Positions 20,116-31,566 of a stretch of DNA of 35,497 nucleotides are shown one piece after another (within the stretch, counting starts at the first letter, position 1; each line of letters starts with the position of its first letter). The translations under genes were made by a program, and so were the position numbers. The notes beneath the pieces were generated by a model. It saw nothing but the letters and a program-made list of their open reading frames with translations. It ran no database searches and was not told the DNA's origin. This DNA is from Allomyces macrogynus ATCC 38327 (lineage: Eukaryota; Blastocladiomycota; Blastocladiomycetes; Blastocladiales; Blastocladiaceae), in contig GG745335.1 of the NCBI GenBank assembly GCA_000151295.1, positions 744,329-779,825 on the forward strand. Reading direction: 5' to 3'.

Positions 20116-23100
20116 ATGTACTTTGCCAGCGGCACGCCCCGCGTCGCGACCGTCGCCGACGAAGACTTGGAGCAGCTCGATGTCAATGCGACGCATTTCA
20201 CGCAGCCTGACGGCACCATTCTTGCCGTGCGCGAAAACTGGGACGCGTCGCTGTTCGCGACGCTGAGCATTCGCGCGATCTACCTATGGACGAGCAAGGT
20301 TGGCCAAGTGCTGCAATATCTCAATGAACCGACAGGAGCAGCTCGACTGATTCGGGTGGCGTGCACCACGCCGGCTGTCACGAGTAGCCAACCGTCGTGA
20401 TTTCCAAAGTCTACCGAAGCGTCGACGATGTCGACGAGTACGGCGAGAATGAACGGCTGTTCTGGAAACTCGACTCGTCCATGATTGGCGTCATTGTACG
20501 CAATTCTGGCTCGGGATCTGGCGATGGCAATGGAGTAGTAAGGGCTGATTGTCGCTCCTCCTACAGACCCGCCGCGGATTCTTGCTCTTGTACAGCCTTC
20601 AAGTCACGGACGGCGCGCGCGTCTTTGCGCCCAAGTTTCAGCAAGTGCACCATTTCAGCGTTGGACCCGGCGAGGCCGCGGGACTCCCGCTCGTCGAACT
20701 CGTCTTCCAGGCGCGCTTTTTGGTCGAGTCGGGCGGCATCTGCAGGTGCGCAGTGACCACGACCACTGAATCGCATGGCGTGTTGGAACTAAACCGACCG
20801 CAGTGGTCTCTTTGTAGAGGACGAGGTGATTGTCGCGTCGCGCGCCAACGGCTCGATTCACACGATTCATTTCGACGGCGACCAAATTGGCGCGGAGAGC
20901 GTTCAGTTACACCAGGTCGATGGGCTCTCGGACGTTGGAGCCAGTACGAGACTGATCTCATCGGATCCGTGTTTCCTTGCCGTACTCAATTGCTGACCAC
21001 CGGCCGGTTCCCAGGCGTCTACGTCAAGGAAGTCGTATACTCGCGCGAGTTCAACGCCTTCTTTTGGCTCCTGTCTGACGGCCGTTTGTTTGCAGTCAAG
21101 CGGCATGTCGACGACGACGATCTCGTGCCTCCTCCAGCCGATGGTAAAGCGCCAGAACCTGTCGCACCCGGAAACGACTCTTCTCCACTCGAATTTCGCA
21201 CCGACGGCGACGACCACGACGACGCGGCATCTGACGTGCCGAGCAGCGAATTCGACTCGGAGATTGACTCCAACTCGGTGCGCGGCATGCCCGTCGATCG
21301 GGCCGAATCCGTCGTTGACGAGTTCGCGAGCGAATCGACGCCTGCGCTCTCGGAATGGACCTCGGAAGCGTCGCTCCCCGCTGCCGATGACCCGCTCCCA
21401 CTGACCTATCGCTGGTCCGGCCAACGCGTTGGCGACGGCCCGTACGTGGCGCTCGCCGTCAACGCGCGGTTCAATTTGCTCAGTCTCGGTCGGACCGACG
21501 GCACCTACGAGCTACACGAGTGGCGCAAGACGGCGTATTTCAGCGGCGCGGCGGGCGACCCATGGACACGCCGCGTCTCGCACTTGGCGGATCTGGTCGT
21601 GCACACGGGCCGTAACGCGATCAGCTGCATGGTCTGGAGCTGGGACGGGATGGCGCTCGTAATTGGGTACCATTCGTGCGGGTTTGTGGTCGTGTCGACA
21701 TACGGGTACCCGCTGCTCGTCGCGACCAAGAAGGCCGTGATTGCGGCCAATCCTGGGTGCGTGGTGGTGGAGTGCGTTTGCTTTGCTTCCGCGTCGACGA
21801 TAACTGATTTATCGTGCTGCCGCGTAGCGAGACCATCCATATGGACTCGTACCTGTTTGGGGTCAACTCCGCGTTCTGGGGCTGCGGGTGCTTTGATCTG
21901 TTCGTCTTGCCGACCAACGCCATGGAAGACGGTACGAACCTCGTGTCGTTTACCACGAGCTCCCCGAAATTATCGTACTAACTTGGGCAACTGCGTCGTT
22001 GTCGTCGTTTAGCCACGTCCAGCGTTTTGCACATGCTCCCTTTTGTTCGATCGGCGGCCGCTAACAACCAGCTCGCCGACAACTTTGCCCACCCGCTGCT
22101 GATCGGGTCCGACGCGTGCAGTCTTCTCGCTGAAACAAGCGTCGAGGCCCTGGACGGCCCGCTGCGGCAAAAGCACATTCGGTTCCCGAACATGTACATC
22201 TCCGAAAACTGGCCCGTCACGGTACCTCTGGTTTGCCTTTGACGGCTTTGGCGCGAATTGTGGATTGACCATGACGATGTGCAGATCGCCGCAATTGACG
22301 GCAAGGGTCGAAGCCTCGTCATTGGTGGTCGCCGTGGCCTGGCCCTCTTTTCGCGCGAGCTCGGCCGGTGGAAGCTCTTCTCGAATCATCAGCAGGAGCA
22401 GTCATTTGTGTGCCGCGGCGTCTGCTTTGTCGGAACGCACTTGGTCACGCTCGTGCAGCTCGTCACGTCCGAGTTTCGGGTGAGTTCGTTCATGTTCCAT
22501 TCGCTTTTTGCCTCGATACCCGTTGACGCGTCGGCACGGTTCTAGCTGTGGATGTTCAACCCAGGCAGCAGCCTCGACCTCAACCTGATCTGCGACCAGG
22601 TCGAGCTGCCCATGGACTCGCCGTCGTTCCTAGCGAGCGTCGGGCCGCAGGTCGTGGTCATGTCGGCCGACGGCGACGTGGTCGAGTACTGGATTGATTC
22701 GACCAACGAAATGTTTCAAGTCGGGCGGCAATGGGTTTTGCCGGAGACAGTCGACGCGTCCAACGTCATGGCCGTGCGCCGGCTCGGACGTGTCGATGGG
22801 CCATTGGTCATGCTCTCTGCCGGCCAGCTGTTCGTGTGCGATGACACAGACGTTGCGCGCATCGGGCCGCCCACCATGACCTCGCTCGCAAGCTACGTCG
22901 AGGCTATTGTCGCTGTGAATCGCGTCCGTGGATGTCCGGATCCGTTTGTTTGGACCGTGAGCCGCGACCAGTGCCGTGTACGTTTTCTCACCCGCATCCA
23001 GCTGTTCGATGGCTTACCGGCTCTATCGCGTGCAGGTGTTTGTGAACGGCAAGCAAGAGCTCGTCATTCCCATGGACTCAGTGCTGCTCAGTACGTTGCG

Positions 23101-25050
23101 CTTCATTCCCGGCCGGCGCCCGCGCGCACGACATCTCACCTGGATTCTTGCGGCTTCGCTAGCCGTCGTCGGCAAGTACGGCATCATGATTGGCGTCAAC
23201 GAGGCCATCACGTCGCGCCCGAGCTTCGACATTCTCACCTACGAAATGACGACCAAGGTCTGCATCTACTTGCCGACTTGATTGTCCACCGAAATGACTG
23301 ACCATCACAAGCCGACCCACCGTTTAGACGAGTCTCTTCATCCATTTCGTCACCGAGTTCCTGCTCCACGCACACGGTCTCGAGGCCGCGCAGGACTTTG
23401 CCGACCAGTACCTGTACCTCGGGTACCTGAACCACGCGCTGGAAATGCTGCTGCATCGCGTGTGGGAGCGCGAGGCCGACACGTTTGCCGGATTCAGCGA
23501 CCAAGCGCTCTTGCCGCGCGTCATCCAGTTTTTGCGGCATTTTGACGACTATCTCGACATTTTGGTCAATTGCACGCGCAAGACGGAACTGTCGATGTGG
23601 GATTACCTGTTCTCGATTGTGGGGAGCCCGCAGGCGCTGTTCGAGGTGCGTCAGCGCTCTTGTTTTTCATTGTTCGCGTGTTACCGGTCGCGCTCACCCA
23701 CGCTCGTTTTTGTGCGCTAGGAATGCCTCGAAGCGAACCGACTCCATACCGCGACGGCATTCTTGGTGATCCTGCATAACATGGAGTCGCACTCGCTCAG
23801 CGGCAAGGTACGTTGAACAATGCCCGTGTGCTCCGCTCACCTTGCGATGCTGACCTGATCGCCAATCCATGCCGTAGGATTCGGTCCGCTTACTCGAAAG
23901 AGTGCTGCAAAGTGAGAACTTTGAGCTGACGCGCGACCTCGTTCGGTTCCTACGATCGATTGCGGGCAAGGGTGCCAGCGTCCGGCTCTGGCAGAACCGC
24001 AACGACGCCATGTACATTCACAAGTCAAGCTCGTCGCACGTGTCGCTCTCGGCCATGGCCACCGGGGATCAGGAGGACTCTTGCGTGCGTTGGGTTTAGC
24101 TTCGTGGATCCCGGGTCGCAGTCGAATGCTCACAACAGATTGTAGCTGTACCTCGAGATTCTCATCAGCCGGCATGCGCGCAAGCTGCTGCAGAATCATC
24201 GACTCAAGTCGCTCTACACGATGACGCGCACGCTCGACTTCCCTCTCGGCCCCTGGCTCACGCGTGAGCGGTACGCTCAGTCTCCATCCAGACCGGGTCG
24301 ATTCACGCCGCCTCGAGTCGCTGACTCCCGCTTCCATGACCATGTAGCAATCGCGGTGCAGTCCTCAGCAATCACCTCAACGCGCTCAAGGCCCTCCACC
24401 GCCAATTCCAGTGGCCGTACCCGACCGAGTTCCATATCATCCCCATGCCCGCGGCCACTGATGTGGCCCCGCGCGTCGGCTCGGCACCCGATCCAACTCC
24501 GGTCACACACGCGTCGCCGCTCCTTCGACGTCACTCTATCAGTGGTCTCCCCGATGGCCCTGTCGCACCGGCCGGTTCACCCGCGCTCCGCGCCGCAGCG
24601 CTCTCGCCCTCCCCATCCCGCGGCCGCGCCGGCAGTCCACCGCTCCCGACACGGCGTGCGCTTCGCAGCACGTCGCGCGCGCGTTCTCCACCACCACCGC
24701 CATCCTCGTCGTCGCTATCGGGCTCGCCGCGCACGCCGTCGTTGCGCACGCGGCGGTCGTTTAGTCTCGTCGAGGCGCACGTCTTGCAGCCGGCGCCGCC
24801 CGGATCGGTCGCAGCTGTGGATCACGAGACGGTGCGCGCGCTGCGCCGGATCATGGCCGAGGCACAATGTTTTGGGTGGGCGATGCTCTTGTCAGCGCCG
24901 TTGCTCGATTGGCGCGCGGTCGTGGAAATGGTCGTGCGGTACGGGTTGGGCGACGAGTGGGCGCGCGTGCGTGCAGCGCTGCTGGCAGTTGAGAGTGAGG
25001 GGTACCGAGCGATGGCGAGGGCGATTGAAGAGCGGGTCGCGAGCGGCTGA
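20116..25050 (+). CDS. RIC1: RIC1, subunit of the Ric1-Rgp1 exchange factor for Rab6/Ypt6
   Basis: Fifteen exons: 20116-20298, 20388-20495, 20567-20745, 20804-20943, 21015-21756, 21828-21931, 22013-22221, 22285-22479, 22546-22977, 23036-23257, 23328-23645, 23721-23807, 23878-24084, 24146-24270 and 24348-25050. All phases agree, total 1317 residues. The start MYFASGTPR resembles the animal MYFPSGWPK. The N-terminal beta-propeller shows IYLWTSK-PTVVISKVYRS, then SSMIGVI-TRRGFLLLYSLQ and RWKLFSNHQQEQSF. The C-terminal RIC1 domain (from about residue 838) has FVTEFLLHAHGLEAA, CTRKTELSMWDYLFSIVGSP, ALFE-ECLEANRLHTATAFLVIL and ISRHARKLLQNHRLKSL, all close to the family. With Rgp1 it activates Rab6/Ypt6 for retrograde transport to the Golgi. 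A Ser/Pro/Arg-rich insert of about 120 residues precedes the last helical piece. The intron at 20944-21014 was chosen by phase and is the least certain. Confidence 0.92.
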
Positions 25051-25383
25051 ACATAGCGCGGCGAGATTGATGGCTGGTGTCGGCTAGAATGAGTTGAATC
25101 AGAGACATGTCTTTCCGTTGTGCGCTATTTGCCTTTAACATTCTTGGAAATCGTGCTTGGCAAGGCAAACCTTGCACAGACTTGCATGCTTTGGTTATGC
25201 AACTTGGTCTCTCCGTCGAGTCCGCTCTTGACCGCTGTCAACTGCGTTGTCGAGTCATCGCTCTCACCGCGCTTGAACCGTTGACAAGCGCGACGTGAGA
25301 ACGAGCCAAACCGAGGGAGAAAACAGAAACAAGTTTGTCAAAGAAATTGGTTTTTTAGACCTCGCAACACACGACGCCGCTTT
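25051..25383. other. Convergent 3' region, RIC1 / uL13
   Basis: 333 AT-richer bases between two stop codons, including a T run at 25350-25355 next to the uL13 end. No gene is seen. Confidence 0.5.
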
Positions 25384-26446
25384 TCAGTAGCCGAACGCCG
25401 ACAGCTTCTCCTTGATGGCCGAGACGTTCTTCGACGCCGCAGCCTTGGCGGTCGCGGCAGACTTCTTGGCCTTAGCCTTCTCGAACGCAGCGGTACCCTT
25501 GGTCTTGCGCTTCTCCTCGAGCTTGGCCACGACATCGGCGTACTTCCAGCCAACCTCGGCCGAGAGACGGCCGACGCGCGTGAACTTGCGACCGGGCTTG
25601 AGGCGCAGGACACGCAGAGCCGAGGGCACGACCATGCGCTTGACGCGGTCGTACGGGGCCGGGACACCCTCAAAGACCTTGAGGCGCTGCAGGGCGGCGG
25701 CACCGCGCGGCGTCTTGTGCGGGACCATACCGCGCACGGCCTTGTAGAAGATGCGCGACGGCGCGCGGAAGTGGAACGAGCCACGGGCCGGGTTCACAAC
25801 GCAGCGCTTGCGCAGGTAGGCATGGTAGCGCAGCTTGTTGCGGAAGAAGGGACCGGCAATGTTGAGCTCCTCGCAGCGCACAATGACAATCTTCTGGCCC
25901 GACAGCAGCTGCTTGGCGACGATCGAGGCAAGGCGACCGAGGAGGTGGCCCTTACCGTCGATGACAACGACCTAGTTTTGGGGGGAAAGGAAAAGTGGTG
26001 AGCGAAGATGGTCGTGGAGCGGGAGAACAGTGCACCGCTTGCCGAGAAAGCGCAAGCTCGCTTGCCTGCAAGGCGTCCGCCGCATGGATCAGGCTGCTCC
26101 GCGACCCGGCCAACTCCGCGGAAGCGCTGACCACGCAGGAAAGCGCATGGCGCCTTTGAGCACACCTCGCGTCCGACCAGCCCAACGGGTGCTCAAGAGG
26201 TCATTGGTGGATGGCCTCTCAGCGCAAGTCACCAGAGGCGGTCTGCCTGCGGCTTCTCCAGCCACGGGCGCGCGCAATCGAGGCCGCGCAGGGTTCGGTC
26301 GTCGGCGAGCGAGCGCCGGTCGGGCCAGCGCTTCATCGCGGTCCCGGTCGCGGTCGCGAGGGAGCAGTTGAGGGCGGACGAGCGAGCGGGAGCGGCTCAC
26401 GGCGAGGGGTGGCGAGAAGGAGGCCGACCTTCTGGAAAGTGCTCAT
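25384..26446 (-). CDS. 60S ribosomal protein uL13 (L13A/L16)
   Basis: Exon 1 (26446-26429) encodes only MSTFQK; exon 2 (25971-25384) carries the rest, 201 residues in total, the normal eukaryotic length. The join [22 protein letters not shown] matches fungal uL13 openings, which fixes the start even though it is 457 bases away. Family marks follow: [55 protein letters not shown], and a Lys/Ala-rich C-terminus. uL13 is a large-subunit protein. The single intron (25972-26428) is about six times longer than the typical intron in this window, as is common for ribosomal protein genes. The gene is divergent from NUP35. Confidence 0.93.
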
Positions 26447-26921
26447 GGCTGAAACGGTCCAAAGGGCCAAATGTTTGGTGGGAGGGAGAGCGGCGCTGGG
26501 CGGGGCGACCTCGTTCAAGTCGTGCAGTGCCGAGTGTGTGCTTCTGCCGGCGCCGCGGCCTCCTCGGAGATGCACGCCCCCGCGTCGCAGCGTCGCGTGC
26601 TGCCGCGTGCGCCGTTGCCATGTGGTCAGCCGGCGTTGCCATGCCGTCCTTGATGCCGTAGCGTGCCCCCCCTGCCATTTGGAGCCCTGGCAACGAGCCA
26701 CGCCCCTCGCCTGCCACAGCCATCCCCGTCGGATCACACAGTCTCCCACGTTGGGAGACGCTGTCACCCACTGACGACACCAAACCACCGCCCTGTCCAA
26801 CTCCCCGCCCAGTTCACACCAGCAACAAGCACCGCGCTCGGCCTCATCTCTCCACCACCACGACCGACAACGTCGCCTCGAGCAGCTGCACCTCCTCTCC
26901 AACACCGACCAGCCAGCCAAC
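26447..26921. promoter_or_regulatory. Divergent promoter region, uL13 / NUP35
   Basis: 475 bases between two starts. An inverted repeat with 8-bp arms lies at 26741-26759. The word GTTGCCATG occurs twice (26616 and 26635). No gene is seen. Confidence 0.5.
26741..26759. repeat. Inverted repeat with 8-bp arms
   Basis: GTCTCCCA, a 3-base centre CGT, then TGGGAGAC. The arms are perfectly complementary. It sits in the uL13/NUP35 intergenic region and could be a two-fold symmetric protein-binding site; this is inference. Confidence 0.7.
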
Positions 26922-27798
26922 ATGCAGCAACCCCCAGCGACCCCGAGCCATACCGGCACTCCCGCGCCCGTCCCGACCATGCCCGCCTACCAATGGGACG
27001 CTATGCCGCGTCGCCCGCGCCCTTCGTCGCCGACCTCGGTCCCGCCCGGCATCGACCTGCCGCCATCCACCACCTTCCGGGAGGCCTACGCACCTTCGGC
27101 CACCAGCGCTGCCGCCGGCATCGACAACGTCCCGCCACCTGCTCGCGTGGCACGTTTGCTTACCAATGCCGTGCCTCATCTCGTCTCGAAATACTGACCA
27201 GCTCTCACGCACTCAGACCCCCTTCAGCGACCCGTTCCGCGCCGCACCCGCTGCTGCACTATCCGCACCCGCACCGCGACTGCCACCGCTTGCCGCGTCG
27301 GCGCGTCCCACGACCCCTCTGACGCGCCCGACCACGACGACCGTCACGGCCTTTGCGCCAGTCCCTATTTCCGGCGACCGTGTCGCCAACCATTTCGAGC
27401 AGTATGGCCGCGTGGTCGACGTCGTTGAGGCCATCTCCTCTGCTCCCGGTGCCGCTGCAGGCAGTACCTGGACTGTCACGTTCGCGTCGCCCGATGCGGC
27501 GGCTGCGGCCCTGTCCATGCCGACGTTCCTGCTCGATGGTCGCGTGCCCGTGGGTGTGATGCCCGTGCCGAGCGAGGAGGAGACGGTCGCAGCAGCAAAA
27601 GAGACGGTAGCGGCACCGCCCGTGCCCATGGCCGTGCAGGTTTCGCCCACCAAGTTGTTCAAGTCGGGCGGGATGGCGAAACCGCGGTCGACGTTGCATC
27701 AGGACTCGGCCGCTGATTTGGGCGCGTCGCTGTTTGTCCCGCCGACGACCGACGAGCCCGGGTTCTGGGGCGCCGTCAAGAGTTTGCTGCAGTGGTAG
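26922..27798 (+). CDS. Nucleoporin NUP35/Nup53 (RRM_NUP35 domain)
   Basis: Exons 26922-27146 and 27217-27798 give 268 residues. The RRM-like domain (about residues 115-195) reads TVTAFAPVPISGDRVANHFE, then YGRVVDVVEA, STWTVTFASPDAAAAALSMP and GVMPVP. This is the dimerising MPPN/RRM fold of Nup35/Nup53, which lacks RNA-binding aromatics. The protein ends FWGAVKSLLQW, the short amphipathic helix that lets Nup53 bind the nuclear membrane. The N-terminal half is Pro/Ala/Ser-rich and disordered, with SPTKLFKSGG after the RRM. It would be a linker nucleoporin binding Nup155/Nup170- and Nup93-type partners. The donor at 27147 was picked by phase and a 70-nt length; GT at 27171 would also keep frame. 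Confidence 0.87.
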
Positions 27799-28053
27799 AT
27801 GAATGATGGTGGACGGGTGCGCGCAACAGTGCTGGGTTGCTCTTGTTTGTTTGTTTCTTGTTTTGGTTCATGGGATTTGGAGTGCAACATGACCGATTTT
27901 TTGCCCACGTAGCCCAACGTTGGAATGCTGGAACGAAACAGGCACGAAGAGGAGGCAGAGAACGCAATGAACAGACAGCAAACGCTATTCACGTGATATG
28001 TAAAACTAGAGGCAAGCAACGGAAACTAATCACCGACACAGATCCACCAATCA

Positions 28054-29287
28054 TTACAGAATCGCTGGCGTGTCGCCGAGTGGTGCGCCGACATACGCGT
28101 TGCGCTCGGCATGCGGCATCGCCTCCGTGTCGCTCGGCAACGGCGGGTTCACGCGCGTGTGCAGGTAGTACTTGAGCAGCGCGTCCTTGGCCGCCTACTC
28201 AGCAATCGGGCGGTCAGTTCCGTCCATCCTCCACAAATGACATCAAGAATCGATCATACCCGGTACTCGGCCATCTTGATGGAACTGCCCGCGCCCTCGC
28301 CAATCTTGTCGAGCCCCGAAAAGGCACCCACCACAAACACAGGCGCCGAACTATGCCGCCCAGTCTCATGCAGCATGCGCGACACGGGCCGTTCCCGGCC
28401 CTGTCGCTTGAGCAGCGCCGAAAGCGCGCGCTTGGGCTCATCGAGCGGCAGCAGCGGCGCCAAGTCCATGTCCTTGGCCAAGAGTGCGGCGTGAATGAAC
28501 TTCTTGGCGGCCACGGCACCCTGCGCCTTGTAGAGCGCGCCGATCAGGGCCTTGGTGATCTTGGCCTGCATGCGCGCCTCCGAATCCTTGCCGGAGACTT
28601 CCTGCAAATGGCCAAATGGGAGATCTCGTTAGGAAAACAGGGTGGAGAAGCCGCGCAGGATGAGCGCAAAATCGGAGCCGCACCTGGGGCTCCCAGCGCA
28701 TCACGTCCTGGACGCCAATGCTCTTGCCGAGCATGCTGAGTGTCGCCGTCGACGTGTAGGCGGCCACGGCGTCACGCAGCGTCGCTGGTGGCAGGTTCGG
28801 GTACTTGGCGTGGATGTACTCGGTCACGTACAGGTCAAGAACCTGTTCGCCTGGAAAGAGGGTATGCGAATAGTGACGTGTGCCGATCAGCACTCGAGTC
28901 TGCGAGGAATCGCGATGTGGCCGACGAAGCGGAGAATCGAGCCGCGCATACCAAAGTACTGGAGCTGTTCCGAGTGCGGCACCTTCCCGTCCTTGTAGGT
29001 CTTGTGCGTCGTGGCCTGCTTGAGCAGCTTGGCGCTGAAATTGAAGCCCGTGCGTGCCAGGAACGCGGCCTGGGCCGGCGTCAGGTCGCCGCGCTTCGGC
29101 GCGGCCGCCGCCTGGGTGGTCAGGGCTCGAAACGAGATTGCTAATGACCGCAAGCACAAGTTGCCACGGTCAGATCACTTGAATATTCGATGCAGGGCAC
29201 CGATGTTGATCACTCACCCTGGGCAATCCGGAACGTGGCGGCCGCGGGCCGCGCCAGGGCGAACAGCGAGGAGCGAACGCAGGACAT
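28054..29287 (-). CDS. Mitochondrial large-subunit ribosomal protein mL44 (RNase III-like)
   Basis: Five exons in transcription order: 29287-29218, 29140-28952, 28850-28684, 28601-28260 and 28194-28054; 302 residues. The N-terminus (MSCVRSSLFALARPAAATFR) looks like a mitochondrial presequence. An RNase III-like domain follows; the second splice gives SEQLQYFG-EQVLDLYVTEYI, equivalent to the ERLEFLGDAVL motif of active RNase III. The acidic residues needed for cleavage are altered here (E-Q in place of D-A), in line with mL44 being non-catalytic. A dsRBD-like C-terminal part (about residues 200-280) includes PVFVVGAFSG and IKMAEYR-AAKDALLKYYL. mL44 (yeast Mrpl3) sits at the mitoribosome surface. 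Exon 2 could instead start 15 bases later (AG at 29126-29127), also in frame. Confidence 0.87.
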
Positions 29288-29783
29288 GATCGTTCGTGAC
29301 TTGCAGCAGGTGTTGATCCAAATTGGCAGAGATTGGAACCGAAATGGGCCGTTTGATATCGGGCGGCACGTTGAACGTGGATCTCGTGCAATCAAACGGG
29401 TTCCTTGAGCAAATTCCGGTCCAGTCGAGCGGCTGCGGGTGGACAGCTTAGTCGGGTGTTGCTGTGGTCGGTCCTCGTCTTCGCTACGCTCAAGTTCCTG
29501 TCGAATGATGATGGTTGGCCAGCAGCAAAATGTTGTGAAGGCGAGCGGAGCGAGAAAGCGATCAGAGGTTGGCCAGGATCACGCGCCATCACGCCGACTG
29601 TCTCCCGGCCCACCGCGAAGGCTCCAACTCTGTCTCCCTGCTCTGATCACCTCGCGGTGCCGGTCGTCAAGCAGGCTCGCGACGCTGTCGCCTCCAACCA
29701 CGGCCCAGGACCAACGAAGAATAGTGCAACCTCCAGCCAACTTGCGCTTGATCAAGCTGCTGCAGCTCCATGACCAGCTCTTA
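29288..29783. promoter_or_regulatory. Divergent promoter region, mL44 / GPI2
   Basis: 496 bases between two start codons. No TATA-like element, repeat or coding frame that I would defend is visible, although the GPI2 frame stays open upstream to about 29439 with no family resemblance. Confidence 0.45.
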
Positions 29784-31302
29784 ATGTCCACCCGCTCGAC
29801 CGTGGCCTTTCCAACGCCACAGCCATCGCGCCTGCGCGCCCTACACGATTCGGTCTTTGCCAGCAATGATCTAGTGCCCGCGACGACACAGAACCTATTG
29901 ACAAGCACGTTGCGCTCGCCCAGCTCGAATCGCGGTCATCGTCACGGTGGGTCAAGCCGCGGAGGATCCAAGACGCGAAGGAAACGACGGCCGTGGCAAA
30001 AAGTCCTCTACCTCAAGCAAGATTACGCCGACAATTACGTCCCGCCCTCGTTCCTCCATTCGTTGCGTCGAAATGGTCAGTTTTCACCTGCTGCCGTTTG
30101 CTCTCCACCCGCGCATTTGGCTCAACGAACTCGAACGCGATTAGCATTCCAGTCCACGTCCATGTGCCTGAGTACTGGACCTTGGTCACCAAGACGTTGG
30201 CCGTCACGTTCCAGGTCGCGACCGTGGTGCTGTTTGTCAGCGTGTTCATCCACTTGCATGACGGCCGGCTCGACCCGCTCGTTCTGGTCGCTGCAACGGC
30301 TAGTCTGCTCGCGGCCGCGTGGATCTGGTTCTTGGTCACGTCCTCAAACCACGGCAACAGCACAGTTTCAACTGATCTGACGGCGTTGTCGACGAACCGA
30401 CCCACAACGCCATCGCCAGCACGTCCTGCTCGACGTTCAGCGAGCGATGGGCGACCGGGTTCGCCAATGCTGTCGGGACGGTGCAACGCAGGCGGCATTC
30501 GCAGCACTCACAGCCAAGCATCGACGACCAAATCCGTGATCATCCTGGTCGCTGTCGTCTTGGCCCTCTCGCCGATTCTCAAGACGCTGACTATGGACAT
30601 CAGCAGCGACTCGATCTGGGCGCTCGCGACGCTGTTCTTCATTGGCCACTTGCTCATGTCCGACTACCGAGCGACACGATCTGCGGCGCTCACGCGCGTA
30701 TCTGCTTTTGAAGAGAACCTCCGTGGCTATTACTGACCCCAGGCATTTCTCTCCACAGATTTCCCGGTTCCATTGGCACCAACCTCGCCATCTTCGCGTC
30801 GGTTCTACTGGCCTCACGGCTCGCGTCGACCATGCACGTCTTCTCGCTCATGCTGCTCGCGGCTCTCGCGTTTATCGTGGCCCCGTGGCTCCGACGACGA
30901 CTTTCGGTTCGTTTTCTCGCTCTGGAGTCTCATTCGGAATCAGTTGGCTGATTCTGATCAGCGCACTGGCTCTTTTCCAGGGGGACAAGCCGCTCGCGAC
31001 CCCGGCCATGGCCGCGACGACCATCATGGCCGCGGCCTTCGTGTACTGGCCGATTTCGCACGTGACGATTGCCGGGCTTTTGCTTGTGATGGCGATGCTC
31101 TCGTTTGGCACGCCCGCGTGGCTCCAGCATTTGCACCGATTCAAAAGGTCCGGTCACGTCGTTTCTCTTCTTCTCGAGGTCGAGTCAAGACTGACGGTTG
31201 GGGTGCATGTGCGATAGTACTCTGCACGGGCCGTGGGACCAAGCCGTCGTTTTGCTCGACGATGGGGACGAGAGGGACGAGTCGGATTGGAGTCCACAGT
31301 GA
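29784..31302 (+). CDS. GPI2: GPI2/PIG-C, subunit of the GPI-GlcNAc transferase
   Basis: Exons 29784-30075, 30153-30697, 30759-31147 and 31218-31302 form an unbroken 436-residue frame. Marks of the family are KVLYLKQDYADNYVPPSF, then LRRN-VHVHVPEYWTLVTK, VFIHLHDGRLDPLVL, LALSPILKTLT and SSDSIWALATLFFIGHLLM, ending LHGPWDQAVVLLDDGD. PIG-C is a multi-pass ER protein of the complex that adds GlcNAc to phosphatidylinositol, the first step of GPI-anchor synthesis. Oddly, the expected segment TNLAIFASVLLASRL through APWLRRRLS lies in another frame (about 30763-30903) than the continuous one, which reads unlike the family there. Frame is regained at SFGISWLILISALALF. Two opposite one-base shifts explain this; they may be sequence errors. 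Serine-rich residues about 215-260 are an insert in a cytosolic loop. Confidence 0.8.
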
Positions 31303-31566
31303 TCTGGCATCGACGCCGCTTCCACCATCTGTGTTGGATGAGCCCGACCCGACGCCATGTTTGTCAGAATAGATTGCAGTTCGTTGTTTTTGGATATGTT
31401 GTGGGCCGGCGTGGGTCATGGGGCTCAACTCCTGAGTGCTGGGAAGGACCTAAGGTGGAGAATCAGGACTGGCGTTGAAGAGCACCCTCCCCCAGTGACC
31501 GGGAAGAAAATAATGATTGCCAAGAAGTTTGGTTTTATCCACTCCCTCGCAACTATCCGGGCACCC

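Noticed and set aside
25972..26428. C/D-box snoRNA in the uL13 intron
   Set aside because: Animal L13A introns host snoRNAs, so I looked. A CGATGA and a later CTGA exist, but box C is imperfect and I found no terminal stem.
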